Positions 10,636-20,392 of a stretch of 64,000 nucleotides of DNA are shown piece by piece. This DNA is from Comamonadaceae bacterium (GTDB lineage: Bacteria; Pseudomonadota; Gammaproteobacteria; Burkholderiales; Burkholderiaceae_C): assembly GCA_947447985.1 (NCBI GenBank), contig CANFLX010000007.1, forward strand, positions 1-64,000. The letters are read 5' to 3'. Each line of letters begins with the position of its first letter. Within the stretch, counting starts at the first letter, position 1. Both the position numbers and the translations under genes were made by a program. The notes under the pieces were generated by a model that saw nothing but the letters and a program-made list of their open reading frames with translations, made no database searches and was not told the origin of the DNA.

Positions 10636-10887
10636 CTACTTGCATGCGTAAAGAGCTTTGTCTGCTGTGCAAATAAGCCCGGTGGGAGTTGGATGCCCAA
10701 TAATTGTTGTGACATTTGAGCGCGGTGATATCAACCCGCAATAGTCGTCATACCAAGCTTGGCCGTTAAGGCTACACACCGTCGTTTGACAACACGTTGT
10801 TATCTGCGGTGGTGGCGAACCACCACCTCCACAAGCAGCGAGCAGTGCAATCACGCCAAGCGTGGTAACGAATTTCGCGTATTGCAT
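10636..10887 (-). CDS. Small putative lipoprotein
   Basis: MQYAKFVTTLGVIALLAACGGGGSPPP: signal peptide with LLAAC lipobox. Confidence 0.65.
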   Translation of the reverse strand: MQYAKFVTTLGVIALLAACGGGGSPPPQITTCCQTTVCSLNGQAWYDDYCGLISPRSNVTTIIGHPTPTGLICTADKALYACK

Positions 10888-10961
10888 AAATATCCACAAA
10901 AACTGGTTAAATCGATGGGTATCCTATCCCGTGGTTCTTTGTCCGTCAAGCAATCACCATC

Positions 10962-11213
10962 GTGGGCATGGCAAAACCATCCCCTCAATTCGCTGGCGAC
11001 CCTGTGCTTGTTGCACTGGGAGCGGCAATTCGCAGGGAACGCTCTGACCGAGGCTTATCCCAAGAGGCGCTGGCAGTCGATGCGGATCTCGACCGCTCCT
11101 ACATGGGTGGTATCGAGCGGGGCGAACACAACCTGACGGTAATGAACGTGGTGAAGATCGCTGGAGCCTTGAAGCTCAGCCCCTCTGGGTTATTCATTTC
11201 TGCGAGCCTTTAG
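10962..11213 (+). CDS. XRE-family HTH transcriptional regulator
   Basis: LGAAIRRERSDRGLSQEALAVDADLDRSYMGGIERGEHNLTVMNVVKIAGALKLSPSGLF. Confidence 0.93.
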   Translation: MGMAKPSPQFAGDPVLVALGAAIRRERSDRGLSQEALAVDADLDRSYMGGIERGEHNLTVMNVVKIAGALKLSPSGLFISASL

Positions 11214-11307
11214 CCTCGCCGCTGTTTAACTTCGGCCGTTGCCCAACGGGCAATTGGGTGTTACCGTGAACGCAGAGGTCTCATCCAGACCTTCACAGGA
11301 TCAACCC

Positions 11308-11583
11308 ATGAAAAAGATTTCACTCTTTCTTGCTTGCCTTGCGGTTGCAGCCAATGCGATAGCGGCATGCCAATGCGCCTGCGTCAACGGACAGATGCAG
11401 TCGCTTTGCAGTAGTTCTTTAGACCTTCCTGCCATGTGCATGGGGCTATGCCCCCTCGCCCCACCATCCATACAGCCATTGCCGTCACTGCAGATTCCAC
11501 CGATAGGTACGCAGCAATGTACACAGAAGCAGGTTCTGAACCCGTCCACCGGACGGTATGAGTGGCGATCCGTCTGCCAGTAG
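11308..11583 (+). CDS. Small Cys/Pro-rich exported protein
   Basis: MKKISLFLACLAVAANAIAA signal peptide then CQCACVNGQMQSLCSSSLDLP...PPIGTQQCTQKQVLNPSTGRYEWRSVCQ. Confidence 0.7.
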   Translation: MKKISLFLACLAVAANAIAACQCACVNGQMQSLCSSSLDLPAMCMGLCPLAPPSIQPLPSLQIPPIGTQQCTQKQVLNPSTGRYEWRSVCQ

Positions 11584-11825
11584 CAAATTTTTATATACCC
11601 CCGCCAGTCTGCATTTCAAAAACAAGGGGGTGGGTTGAGCAGATTTGAGTGTATGGCTCAGACCGCGCAATAGGCCGAAAACAGGGGGTGGGGGTACGGT
11701 GGGGTCAGCCGTCTGGGAAGCTGTGATGGGCGAACCAACGGCGCTGGAAAAGCAAAGTATTCATCGGTGGCAAAGTGAGAAATGAAAGTGCTGGCCCATG
11801 TTGTGAAGCGACACACCAACAGTTT

Positions 11826-11845
11826 TGGCGGTATTTATGGCGGTA
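11826..11845. promoter_or_regulatory. Putative distal arm-type integrase sites (two TGGCGGTA)
   Basis: TTTTGGCGGTATTTATGGCGGTATTTTT, same octamer as the int-proximal cluster, ~55 bp inside attR. Confidence 0.6.
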
Positions 11846-11898
11846 TTTTTCGCATAAATTGGATATTTTTCCTAATTTGCCAATGGTGGTTTGAATAA

Positions 11899-11948
11899 TT
11901 CGATCCCCGCCAGCGCACCACTTTTTCATGTCAAACCGTCTCAGATGG
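11899..11948 (+). repeat. attR-type direct repeat
   Basis: ttcgatccccgccagcgcaccactttttcatgtcaaaccgtctcagatgg; copy of 4352-4402 with one base missing in CCGC. Confidence 0.92.
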
Positions 11949-12153
11949 TCCGCAAAGGATCGTGATGTGGGCGGTCTCCGCACCCTCAGTCGCAAAGAGT
12001 CGTAAAAGTTGAACGACTTTGCCGCCTTAGGGCGTGCACAGTTTCCCCGCTGTTGTTCTAAATCAAAGGTGCTACCGCGCCCTGCGCCTACGATGATCCC
12101 TTCCGGTCAGACCTACTTTGGGCTCCGAAGGCTTAGCGATCAATGGGGGTGCT

Positions 12154-13377
12154 GTGACCAAAATCTTCCGTCTACCGACGTCGCGATGGGCTTACGCAGC
12201 TGTTGCAGCGGTGGTTGCCGGCGTGGCGTACGTTGGGGTGAACGATTGGAGGGGCCCGGAAGTACCGGTGGCAGCCGTCATGCGGCGCGACTTTGTCCAG
12301 AGTGTTGTGGCCAGCGGTCACGTGGAAAGTCCACACCGAATCGATATTGGCTCGCAAATGACGTCTACCGTCACGCGAATCCCTGTCAGTGAGGGCGATG
12401 CCGTCAAGGCACGGGACGTTCTCATAGAGCTGAGCTCCACCGAATTGCAGGCGGCAGAGCGACAGGCCTCGGACGCAGTCTCCCAGGCCCGGGCAAAACT
12501 CCGTCAACTCGTGGAACTGCAAGCACCGGTGGCCGAGCAGACGCTGCGTCAGGCCCAAACCAATGAGCACAACGCGCAGCTTGCCTTGTCGCGCAACCAG
12601 ACTCTGCATCAGCAGGGATTTATCGGTGACGCTGCACTGGACGAGGCGCGCAGGATCGTGGACCTTGCGGATTCCCAAGTCAAAGCCGCGCAAAAACAAG
12701 TGGAGACGACACGCCCGTCGGGCAGCGACTACGCCATAGCCGAAAGCACGTTGAGGCAAGCCCAGGCCGTGGCGGATGGTGCACATTCACGGGCCCGCTA
12801 TGCGGTCATCCAAGCGCCCGTCGACGGCATCCTTATCGGCCGCAGCGTGGAGGTGGGTGACGTGGTTCAACCGGGCAAGGTCTTGATGACGCTGTCCCCC
12901 CAAAGCAAGACCCAGCTGGTACTTGCGATTGACGAAAAGAACTTGCCGCTGATTGCAGTGGGACAAAAAGCCATCGTCTCGGCGGACGCCTATCCTCAGC
13001 AGAAATTTGAGGCAAGGCTGGTCTACATCAACCCCGGAGTCAACGCGCAAACCGGCGCGGTGGATGTCAAACTTGATATTGACAAGCCTCCCACGTTCTT
13101 GCGGCAGGACATGACGGTATCGGTAGATCTGGAAGTGGCACGCCGGCCACAGGCCTTGCTGCTGCCCATCGTGGCGCTTCGAGACGTTGACAGCGCCACG
13201 CCCTGGGTATTGCAAGTGAGCAACGCAGTGGCGGTCAAGACGCTCGTGAAACTGGGTTTGCGCAGCGGAGGCTTTGCTGAGGTGCTTGCAGGCCTGAACG
13301 AAGGCGACAGGGTGGTGTCCGGTGCGCCATCGATTGCGGTAGGTGCACGGGTTCGCGCAACAGCATTGAAGCCCTAA
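12154..13377 (+). CDS. Efflux periplasmic adaptor (membrane fusion protein, MacA/HlyD-like)
   Basis: Single N-terminal TM, GHVESPHRIDIGSQMTSTVTRIPVSEGDAVKARDVLIEL, coiled coil, lipoyl-like half motif; GTG start inferred. Confidence 0.88.
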   Translation: MTKIFRLPTSRWAYAAVAAVVAGVAYVGVNDWRGPEVPVAAVMRRDFVQSVVASGHVESPHRIDIGSQMTSTVTRIPVSEGDAVKARDVLIELSSTELQAAERQASDAVSQARAKLRQLVELQAPVAEQTLRQAQTNEHNAQLALSRNQTLHQQGFIGDAALDEARRIVDLADSQVKAAQKQVETTRPSGSDYAIAESTLRQAQAVADGAHSRARYAVIQAPVDGILIGRSVEVGDVVQPGKVLMTLSPQSKTQLVLAIDEKNLPLIAVGQKAIVSADAYPQQKFEARLVYINPGVNAQTGAVDVKLDIDKPPTFLRQDMTVSVDLEVARRPQALLLPIVALRDVDSATPWVLQVSNAVAVKTLVKLGLRSGGFAEVLAGLNEGDRVVSGAPSIAVGARVRATALKP

Positions 13378-13388
13378 AGCCGAGGCAC

Positions 13389-14630
13389 ATGTTTACCACC
13401 TGGCTTCCCTTCGAATGGATTGTTGCGATCCGTTTCCTGCGGGAAGGCCGCCTGCAAACGCTGTTCATCATTGCTGGCGTGGCCATTGGCGTGGGCGTCA
13501 TTGTCTTTATGTCTGCCCTGCTGTCCGGTTTGCAAGCAAACTTTGTACGACGTGTCCTCTCAACACAGTCCCATATTCAGTTGGTTCAGCCCAAACAGGT
13601 CACGCGTCCATTGCGCAGTGGGGATGATGCACCCAAAGGCCAGGTAGAGGGCGCTATCGTTCAGCCGCCGCTGCAACAAACCAAGTCCATAGACCAATGG
13701 CAGGCCATCGTTGCGCAAGTGCGCGCCATGCCGGGTGTCAATGTGGTGTCGCCCGTGGCGACGGGACCGCTGCTGGTGGTGAGAGGCAACGCCACACGGG
13801 CCGTGACGGTGTCGGGCATCGAACCGGAAAGCTATTTCCGTATCGTTGATTTCAGCGACAAGCTGTTGCGCGGCAGCTTGCGCATGTCGGGATCCGGCAT
13901 TCTGATTGGCAACGAACTGAGCACCGACCTGGGGGTCGACGTGGGGGACAAACTTCATATCACCGCGGCCAATGGTGCGACCAGCGTTCTGACGATTGCA
14001 GGGGTGTTTGATCTCGGTAACAAAGGCGCCAACCAGCGAACTACTTTTACGGTGCTGCACACCGCCCAAAGCTTGTTGCAGCTGCCAGGTGGCGTGACCA
14101 CGATCGAAGTCAATTTGCAGGATATTTATGCGGCCGAGGACATTGCACAACACATTGCAAGCACCACTGGCGTAGAGGCTGACAGCTGGATCAAGAACAG
14201 TGCGCAGTTTTTTTCGGCCGTCAAGGCGCAGAGTACCGCCAACACCGCGATTCGTTTTTTTGTGGGCTTGTCAGTGGCCTTTGGCATCGCCAGTGTTCTG
14301 GTGGTGTCGGTGGTTCAAAAATCGCGCGAAATCGGCATTCTTCGCGCCATGGGAACTTCCAGAGAACAAATACTTCGTCTGTTTTTGTTGCAAGGTGGAC
14401 TGCTGGGCTTGGGTGGATCCCTGGCAGGCTGCGCAGTCGGCGCTCTCTCCTTGGTGATGTGGCAACAGTGGGCCCGCAATGCGGACGGGACGCCTTTGTT
14501 TTTGCTGGAGTTTGACTCCACCATGTTCGGAATTGCCCTGGCACTTGCAACCCTGACCGGATTGCTCGCCGCTCTGGCGCCAGCCCTGCGCGCCGCACGC
14601 CTTGACCCGGTGGTGGCTATCCGTGGATAA
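13389..14630 (+). CDS. ABC transporter permease (FtsX/MacB-like)
   Basis: [35 protein letters not shown]...[39 protein letters not shown]. Confidence 0.92.
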   Translation: MFTTWLPFEWIVAIRFLREGRLQTLFIIAGVAIGVGVIVFMSALLSGLQANFVRRVLSTQSHIQLVQPKQVTRPLRSGDDAPKGQVEGAIVQPPLQQTKSIDQWQAIVAQVRAMPGVNVVSPVATGPLLVVRGNATRAVTVSGIEPESYFRIVDFSDKLLRGSLRMSGSGILIGNELSTDLGVDVGDKLHITAANGATSVLTIAGVFDLGNKGANQRTTFTVLHTAQSLLQLPGGVTTIEVNLQDIYAAEDIAQHIASTTGVEADSWIKNSAQFFSAVKAQSTANTAIRFFVGLSVAFGIASVLVVSVVQKSREIGILRAMGTSREQILRLFLLQGGLLGLGGSLAGCAVGALSLVMWQQWARNADGTPLFLLEFDSTMFGIALALATLTGLLAALAPALRAARLDPVVAIRG

Positions 14631-15309
14631 GGAGCCCGTTGTTCAACTGCAGAGCGTGCGCAAGGCCTTCAACGTGGGCACACAGTTTGAGACGGAGGTA
14701 CTGCATGGCATTGACCTCACGCTGCATCGCGGCGACTTCTGTGCTGTCATGGGTCCTTCGGGATCTGGCAAAAGCACCTTGCTCAACATTGTGGGGCTGC
14801 TGGACCGGCCGACCTCTGGCACTTTGCGGATCGGGTCGGAAGAAACCACCACGCTCGACGACAAAGAGCTCACGCGCCTTCGCGGCCACACCATCGGGTT
14901 TGTATTCCAGTACCACCACCTCATCACGGCCTTCACGGCCTTGGAAAACGTGATGATCCCCATGCTGAGTGCAGCAGGTTTTCCCAACGCAGCCATGCGC
15001 GAACGCGCTGCGCAGCTGATCGACAGCGTGGGTCTGACGAACTGGAAAGACAACCTGGCAGGGCACTTGAGCGGCGGGCAGCAGCAGCGCGTGGCGATTG
15101 CCCGCGCTTTGGCCATGGGCCCCGCGGTGCTTCTGGCGGATGAGCCTACGGGCAACCTGGATACCAAGAGCGCTGACGCCGTTTTCGCGCTCTTGCGAAA
15201 GGTGAACCAAGAGCACGGCACCACCATCCTTTTTGTCACGCACAACCCCAACCTGGCCACTTTGTGCGACAAAACAATTCAGGTCGTTGACGGACTCCTC
15301 ACGCAGTAA
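14623..15309 (+). CDS. ABC transporter ATP-binding protein (LolD/MacB-type)
   Basis: Walker [39 protein letters not shown] start overlaps the permease end. Confidence 0.95.
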   Translation: MDKEPVVQLQSVRKAFNVGTQFETEVLHGIDLTLHRGDFCAVMGPSGSGKSTLLNIVGLLDRPTSGTLRIGSEETTTLDDKELTRLRGHTIGFVFQYHHLITAFTALENVMIPMLSAAGFPNAAMRERAAQLIDSVGLTNWKDNLAGHLSGGQQQRVAIARALAMGPAVLLADEPTGNLDTKSADAVFALLRKVNQEHGTTILFVTHNPNLATLCDKTIQVVDGLLTQ

Positions 15310-15331
15310 ATGGGACCAGCAGCTTGCGCAC

Positions 15332-16543
15332 TTACACCCCGTAACGCCTTACCCACTCCTGCTCCAGCGGACGCACCCAGGAGCCGTGGGGCTCCGGCAG
15401 CGCAGGAGCGGTTTGTGCCAGTTGCCCTGCTTGCGGCTTGGCGCCAAACAAGGCGCGCTCGGCGGCAGACATGCGGTTCACCTCCAACACGGTCGGGTCG
15501 CCCCAGATGGCGATGTCTGCCTTGCGCGCCTGTGCAGCGGGGCTGAGCAAAAAGTTGGCAAACACTTGGGCCCCCGCTTGCGCCCGTGCGTTCACCGGAA
15601 TCGCCACAAAGTGCGTGTTGCCGATGGTCCCGCCGCTGAACTGAAAGCTGACGGTGCTGGGTGCCAGGCGCTGGGCTGCAATTTCATTGGCTGCCTCGTT
15701 GGGGTTGAAGGTCAGGGCCAGCAGCAGATCGCCGTCGGACATCATTTGCCGAATCGCAGCGGCGCTGGCCGGAAACTGCTTGCCCGCACGCCACAGCTGG
15801 GGGTGCAAGGTCTCCAAGGTTTTCCACAGCGGCGCAGTGACGCGCACAAACACCTCGGGTGTGCAGGGTTGGTAGAGCGCCCGCCGTTCAGGCGCAGGCG
15901 TCAGGTCCAACAGCATTTGCTTGAGAAAGGTCATGCCGTGAAAGTCGGGCGGGCGTGGATAGCTGGTGCGTCCGGGGTGGGCCGCCGCAAACGCCAGCCA
16001 GGCAGCCATATCGCGCGGAGGCTGCGCCACACGTTTTGCATCGGCCATGAAGGTCAGCTGCGCCATGCCCCAGGGCGCCTCCATGCCGTGTACCGGCTCG
16101 GAAAAATCTTGCAGGGTGGTGGGCTTGCCCGTGACGTCCACATTGGCAAATGCGGGCAAGGCCTCGGCAAAGGGCCCGAACAGCAGACCTTCGCGCTTCA
16201 TGGTCGAAAAGTTCTCGCCATTGATCCACACCAGGTCCACACTGCCTTCGGTTTTGCCTGCAGCCTTTTCATCGCGCACGCGCTTGACTACGTCTACCGT
16301 GTCCACGACTTTCACATGCACGACCTTCACGCCAAACTGCTGCTGGACTTGGTCTGCGGCCCATTGGATGTAGCTGTTGATGGTGGGGGCACCACCCCAG
16401 GCGTTGAAATACACCGTCTGGCCCCGTGCTTGCGCCAGAGTGCGCTGCCAGGCAGGGGTGTCGGCATGGGCGGCAAGGGGAGCGAAAGTGCCTGCGAGCC
16501 AGCCGATGGCTTCACGCCGTGTGAATGTCAGCGGAAGCGTCAT
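15332..16543 (-). CDS. ABC transporter substrate-binding protein (YnjB-like)
   Basis: TAT-like RREAIGWLAG N-terminus; VYFNAWGGAPTINSYIQWAADQVQQQFGVKV...DLVWINGENF. Confidence 0.85.
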   Translation of the reverse strand: MTLPLTFTRREAIGWLAGTFAPLAAHADTPAWQRTLAQARGQTVYFNAWGGAPTINSYIQWAADQVQQQFGVKVVHVKVVDTVDVVKRVRDEKAAGKTEGSVDLVWINGENFSTMKREGLLFGPFAEALPAFANVDVTGKPTTLQDFSEPVHGMEAPWGMAQLTFMADAKRVAQPPRDMAAWLAFAAAHPGRTSYPRPPDFHGMTFLKQMLLDLTPAPERRALYQPCTPEVFVRVTAPLWKTLETLHPQLWRAGKQFPASAAAIRQMMSDGDLLLALTFNPNEAANEIAAQRLAPSTVSFQFSGGTIGNTHFVAIPVNARAQAGAQVFANFLLSPAAQARKADIAIWGDPTVLEVNRMSAAERALFGAKPQAGQLAQTAPALPEPHGSWVRPLEQEWVRRYGV

Positions 16544-17580
16544 TGCAGCAAAGCTTGTGCAAATTCGCGGGCGTTGAAGGTTTCGAGTTCTTCCAACTTC
16601 TCGCCCACACCAATAAAGTAGACCGGGATGGGGCGTTCGCGGGCAATGGCGGCCAGCACACCGCCCTTGGCTGTGCCATCCAGCTTGGTAATGATGAGAC
16701 CGGTCAGGCCCAGCGCATCGTCAAAAGCGCGCACCTGGGCCAGGGCGTTTTGCCCGGTGTTGCCGTCAATCACCAGCAGCACTTCTTGCGGGCAGGCGCC
16801 CAGCCCTGACGCATCGCCCGCCTTTTGCACCACGCGCTTCATTTTTTTCAGCTCTTCCATCAGGTGCAGCTGGGTGGGCAGCCGCCCTGCGGTGTCAATC
16901 AAAACCACGTCTTTGTTGCGCGCCTTGCCGGCGCACACGGCGTCGTAGCTCACCGCCGCTGGATCGCCGTTTTCCTGGCTGACGATCTCGACCGTGTTGC
17001 GATCTGCCCAAACCGTGAGCTGCTCGCGCGCGGCGGCCCGGAAGGTGTCGGCGGCTGCCAGCAGCACGGTCGCACCCTCGTCGGCCAGGCGGTGGGTGAG
17101 TTTGCCAATCGAGGTCGTTTTGCCTGCGCCATTGACCCCGGCTACCATGATGACCGTGGGCGTTTGCGCGCCCAAGGTGAGTGGTTTCTGCAGAGGCAGG
17201 AGCAGCTGGGTGAGGCCATCGACCAGCAGCGCTTTGAGTTGCGCCGGTGTCTCGGCCTGGGTGTCTTTGGCCTTGCGGCGCAGCGCGGCGATCAAGGTTT
17301 CGGTCGCAGCCACGCCCGCGTCCGCCATCAGCAAGGCGGCTTCCAGGTCTTCAAACAGCGCCTCGTCAATGCGGCTTCCGCCAAACACCGACGAGATGCC
17401 TTTGGCCGTTTTCCCCAGGCCGGCACGCAGGCGCGCCAGCCAGCCTTGGCGGCCCTCTGCAGCGGGCGGTGCGGCGCTGGCTTGGGTTTCAGTGGGCGTG
17501 GGGGCCGCGACTTCCGGGGCTCGAGCCTCAGCATTAGGGGGTACGGGCGCCGGAGGCGCTTTTTTGAAAAAGCTGAACAT
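16540..17580 (-). CDS. ftsY: Signal recognition particle receptor FtsY
   Basis: GVNGAGKTTSIGKL, DTFRAAAREQL, DTAGRLPTQLHLMEEL, TKLDGTAKGG; start taken at MFSFFKK. Confidence 0.97.
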   Translation of the reverse strand: MFSFFKKAPPAPVPPNAEARAPEVAAPTPTETQASAAPPAAEGRQGWLARLRAGLGKTAKGISSVFGGSRIDEALFEDLEAALLMADAGVAATETLIAALRRKAKDTQAETPAQLKALLVDGLTQLLLPLQKPLTLGAQTPTVIMVAGVNGAGKTTSIGKLTHRLADEGATVLLAAADTFRAAAREQLTVWADRNTVEIVSQENGDPAAVSYDAVCAGKARNKDVVLIDTAGRLPTQLHLMEELKKMKRVVQKAGDASGLGACPQEVLLVIDGNTGQNALAQVRAFDDALGLTGLIITKLDGTAKGGVLAAIARERPIPVYFIGVGEKLEELETFNAREFAQALLQ

Positions 17581-17607
17581 GTGTGCGTTCTTAGAATGCA
17601 GCATTCT

Positions 17608-19029
17608 ATGAAACACTATTTCAACCGCGTGGCACCTTCCTTCTTGGCGGCCTTGCTCGCCACCGCGCTGCTGAGTGCGCCGCCCCAAGCGCATGCTGAG
17701 GGCGCGCGACAGTTCACGCTGTCCAACGGCATGACGCTCATCGTCAAACCCGACCACCGCGCACCCACGGCGGTGCACATGCTGTGGGTGAGGGTGGGCT
17801 CCATGGACGAAGTCGATGGCAGCTCGGGTGTGGCCCATGTGCTGGAGCACATGATGTTCAAGGGAACGCCCACGGTCAAAGCGGGCGACTTCTCGCGCCG
17901 GGTGGCGGCCCTGGGAGGGCGCGAAAACGCCTTCACCAGCAAGGACTACACCGGCTACTACCAGCAGATTCCCACGCAAAAACTGGCCGATGTGATGCAG
18001 CTCGAAGCCGACCGCTTTGCGCACAACCAGTGGAGCGACGAGGACTTTCGCAAAGAGCTGGAGGTGGTGAAAGAAGAACGTCGCCTGCGCACCGAAGACA
18101 ACCCCCACGCCCGCCTGTTTGAGGCCATGACGGCCACGGTCTACCAGGCCTCCCCCTACCGCCGCCCGATTGTGGGTTGGATGAGCGATCTGGAGTCTTT
18201 GCAGCCCGAGGACGCGCGCGCCTTTTACCGCCGCTGGTACACACCCGCCAATGCTGCCGTGGTGGTGGCGGGCGATGTGGACCCGCAGGCGGTGCGGGCA
18301 CTGGCCGAAAAATACTATGGCGGTCTGGCCCGTACGGAGCTGCCGCCAAGAAAGCCACGCACCGAGCCCGCCCAAAGCGGCATGCGGCGCCTGGACTTCA
18401 AGGCACCAGCGCAGCAAGCGTATGTGGCTTTGGCTTTCAAGGTGCCCGGTATCCGGGCCGCAGCCGGTGGCGGCGTGACCTGGGATGCGCAGGCGCAGGA
18501 CGCTTTGGCCTTGACGGTGCTATCGGCGGTGCTCGATGGCTACGACGGGGCGCGCTTGGAGCGGGCCCTGACCCAGTCGGATGACCATGTGGCTGACAGT
18601 GCGGATTCGCACTACAGCGCCACCGCGCGCGGGCCGGTCACCTTCATGCTGTCGGGCGTTCCTGCGACCGGAAAAACCAGTGCTGCGCTCGAAGCGGCCT
18701 TGCGCGCCGCGGTGAAGCGGGTGGCCGATGAAGGCATTGCAGCGGGCGAACTCAAACGGGTGATCAACCAATGGACGGCCAGCGAGGTCTACCAGCAAGA
18801 CAGCGTCTTCAACCAAGGGCGCATGCTGGGTGCCAATTGGGCTATGGGGCTACCATTGAATTTTGAGATTGATGTGATGGAGCGCTTGCGCAGCGTCACG
18901 CCCGAGCAAGTGCAATCGGTGGCGGCGCGCTACTTTGGTGACGACGAACTGACGGTGGCTACGCTCTTGCCGCAAGCACTTGATTCCATGCGCAAACCCA
19001 GGTCTCCCCTGCCAGGCGCGCGGCATTGA
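17608..19029 (+). CDS. M16 family zinc metallopeptidase (pitrilysin-like, with HXXEH)
   Basis: Signal peptide; GVAHVLEHMMFKGT contains HVLEH catalytic motif. Confidence 0.93.
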   Translation: MKHYFNRVAPSFLAALLATALLSAPPQAHAEGARQFTLSNGMTLIVKPDHRAPTAVHMLWVRVGSMDEVDGSSGVAHVLEHMMFKGTPTVKAGDFSRRVAALGGRENAFTSKDYTGYYQQIPTQKLADVMQLEADRFAHNQWSDEDFRKELEVVKEERRLRTEDNPHARLFEAMTATVYQASPYRRPIVGWMSDLESLQPEDARAFYRRWYTPANAAVVVAGDVDPQAVRALAEKYYGGLARTELPPRKPRTEPAQSGMRRLDFKAPAQQAYVALAFKVPGIRAAAGGGVTWDAQAQDALALTVLSAVLDGYDGARLERALTQSDDHVADSADSHYSATARGPVTFMLSGVPATGKTSAALEAALRAAVKRVADEGIAAGELKRVINQWTASEVYQQDSVFNQGRMLGANWAMGLPLNFEIDVMERLRSVTPEQVQSVAARYFGDDELTVATLLPQALDSMRKPRSPLPGARH

Positions 19030-19046
19030 ACCGAGGCCACGACACC

Positions 19047-20384
19047 ATGACATTCCCTTTTCTGCGCATTGCGCTGGCCCAGGCGGCACTGGCGCTGTTG
19101 CTGTTTACACCGAGTGCCCGGGCCGCCTTGCCCATTGAACGCTGGACCCACGCGACGGGCGCACAGCTGTATCTGGTGCAAAGCCCCGGCATTCCCATGG
19201 TGGACGTGCAGATCGACTTTGATGCCGGTGAGCGCCGCAGCCCGCCGGGCAAAACCGGCTTGGCCGGACTCATGGCCTCCGCCACGCGCAACGGCGTCAA
19301 AGCGGCACCTGGTTTGGGCGCCTTGGATGAAAACGCGCTGGGCGAAGCCTGGGCCGATCTGGGCGCCTCGTTCACGGCGGGCGCAGGCAATGACCGTTTG
19401 ACCTTTTCCTTGCGCAGCCTGAGTTATCCCGATGTGCTGGCGCAGGCCACGGCACTCGCTGCACGCCAAATGGGCGAACCTGCGTTTCCAGACAAGCTGT
19501 GGCTGCGCGACCGGCCCAAAATGCTGGCCAGCATCCAAGAGGCCAACACCCGACCGGCCACGGTGGCCGCGCGGGCCTACGGTGCTGCGGTGTATGGCAG
19601 CCACCCTTACGGCCGTGAAACTACCGAAGCCGACCTGAACAACATCAGCACCGCCGACATGCAGGCCTTGCACGCGCGCTGGGTCCGGGCCTGTTATGCG
19701 CGCATCAGCATCGTAGGTGCAGTCGACCGGCCGCAGGCCGACACCTTGGTGTCGACCCTGCTCGCACGCCTGCCCCAAGGCGCTTGCGCCCCCTTGCCGC
19801 CTGTGGACGAGGTGCAGCCACTGATTCAGTCGGTGGAGCAGCGCATCGCGTTTGACGCGGCCCAGGCCCATGTGCTGGTGGGGCAGCCTGGCATCAAGCG
19901 CAGCTCGCCCGACTTCTTCGCGCTGCTGGTGGGCAACCATATTTTGGGCGGCGGCGGCTTTACCGCGCGCCTGACCGAAGAGCTGCGGGAAAAGCGCGGC
20001 CTCACCTACGGCGTCTACAGCAGCTTTGCACCTGCTTTGCACGCGGGCGCCTTCACCATCAGCCTGCAAACCCGCCCTGACCAGGCCCAGCAAGCGCTGG
20101 ATCTGGTGCGCTCAGAGCTGGCGCGCTTTGTGGCGCAGGGCCCGACCGACAAAGAGTTGCAGGCGGCCAAAGACAACCTGATCGGCGGCTTTGCGCTGCG
20201 CATCGACACCAACCGCAAGCTGCTCGACAACGTGGCCAATATCGCCTGGAACGACCTGCCGCTGGACTACCTGTCCACCTGGACGGACCAGGTGCAGCGC
20301 ATCAGCGCCCAGGACATCCGCGAGGCCTTTGCGCGCACCCTGACGCCGCAGACCATGGTCACCATCGTGCTGGGCGGAAAATAG
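19047..20384 (+). CDS. M16 family peptidase-like protein (paired, probably inactive partner)
   Basis: Signal peptide; M16 fold sequence (TEELREKRGLTYGVYSSF) without HXXEH in GKTGLAGLMASA. Confidence 0.9.
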   Translation: MTFPFLRIALAQAALALLLFTPSARAALPIERWTHATGAQLYLVQSPGIPMVDVQIDFDAGERRSPPGKTGLAGLMASATRNGVKAAPGLGALDENALGEAWADLGASFTAGAGNDRLTFSLRSLSYPDVLAQATALAARQMGEPAFPDKLWLRDRPKMLASIQEANTRPATVAARAYGAAVYGSHPYGRETTEADLNNISTADMQALHARWVRACYARISIVGAVDRPQADTLVSTLLARLPQGACAPLPPVDEVQPLIQSVEQRIAFDAAQAHVLVGQPGIKRSSPDFFALLVGNHILGGGGFTARLTEELREKRGLTYGVYSSFAPALHAGAFTISLQTRPDQAQQALDLVRSELARFVAQGPTDKELQAAKDNLIGGFALRIDTNRKLLDNVANIAWNDLPLDYLSTWTDQVQRISAQDIREAFARTLTPQTMVTIVLGGK

Positions 20385-20392
20385 GGCGTCGC

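Larger units (their letters stand above)
4352..11948. mobile_element. Integrative element (~7.6 kb) in the 3' end of tRNA-Arg(CCG)
   Basis: tRNA-adjacent tyrosine integrase plus near-identical direct repeats at 4352-4402 and 11899-11948, with arm-type repeats near both ends. Confidence 0.92.

Noticed and set aside
15233-16621. 462-aa plus-strand ORF opposite the substrate-binding protein
   Set aside because: Shadow ORF with low-complexity His/Gly/Arg-rich translation; minus-strand SBP is convincing.
16825-17607. N-terminal ~260-aa extension of the first M16 peptidase ORF
   Set aside because: It lies antisense to ftsY; the signal peptide begins at MKHYFNRV, so the start at 17596/17608 is more plausible.
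17581-18417. N-terminal extension of the ftsY ORF
   Set aside because: Antisense to the M16 gene; the real FtsY start is MFSFFKKAP at 17580.
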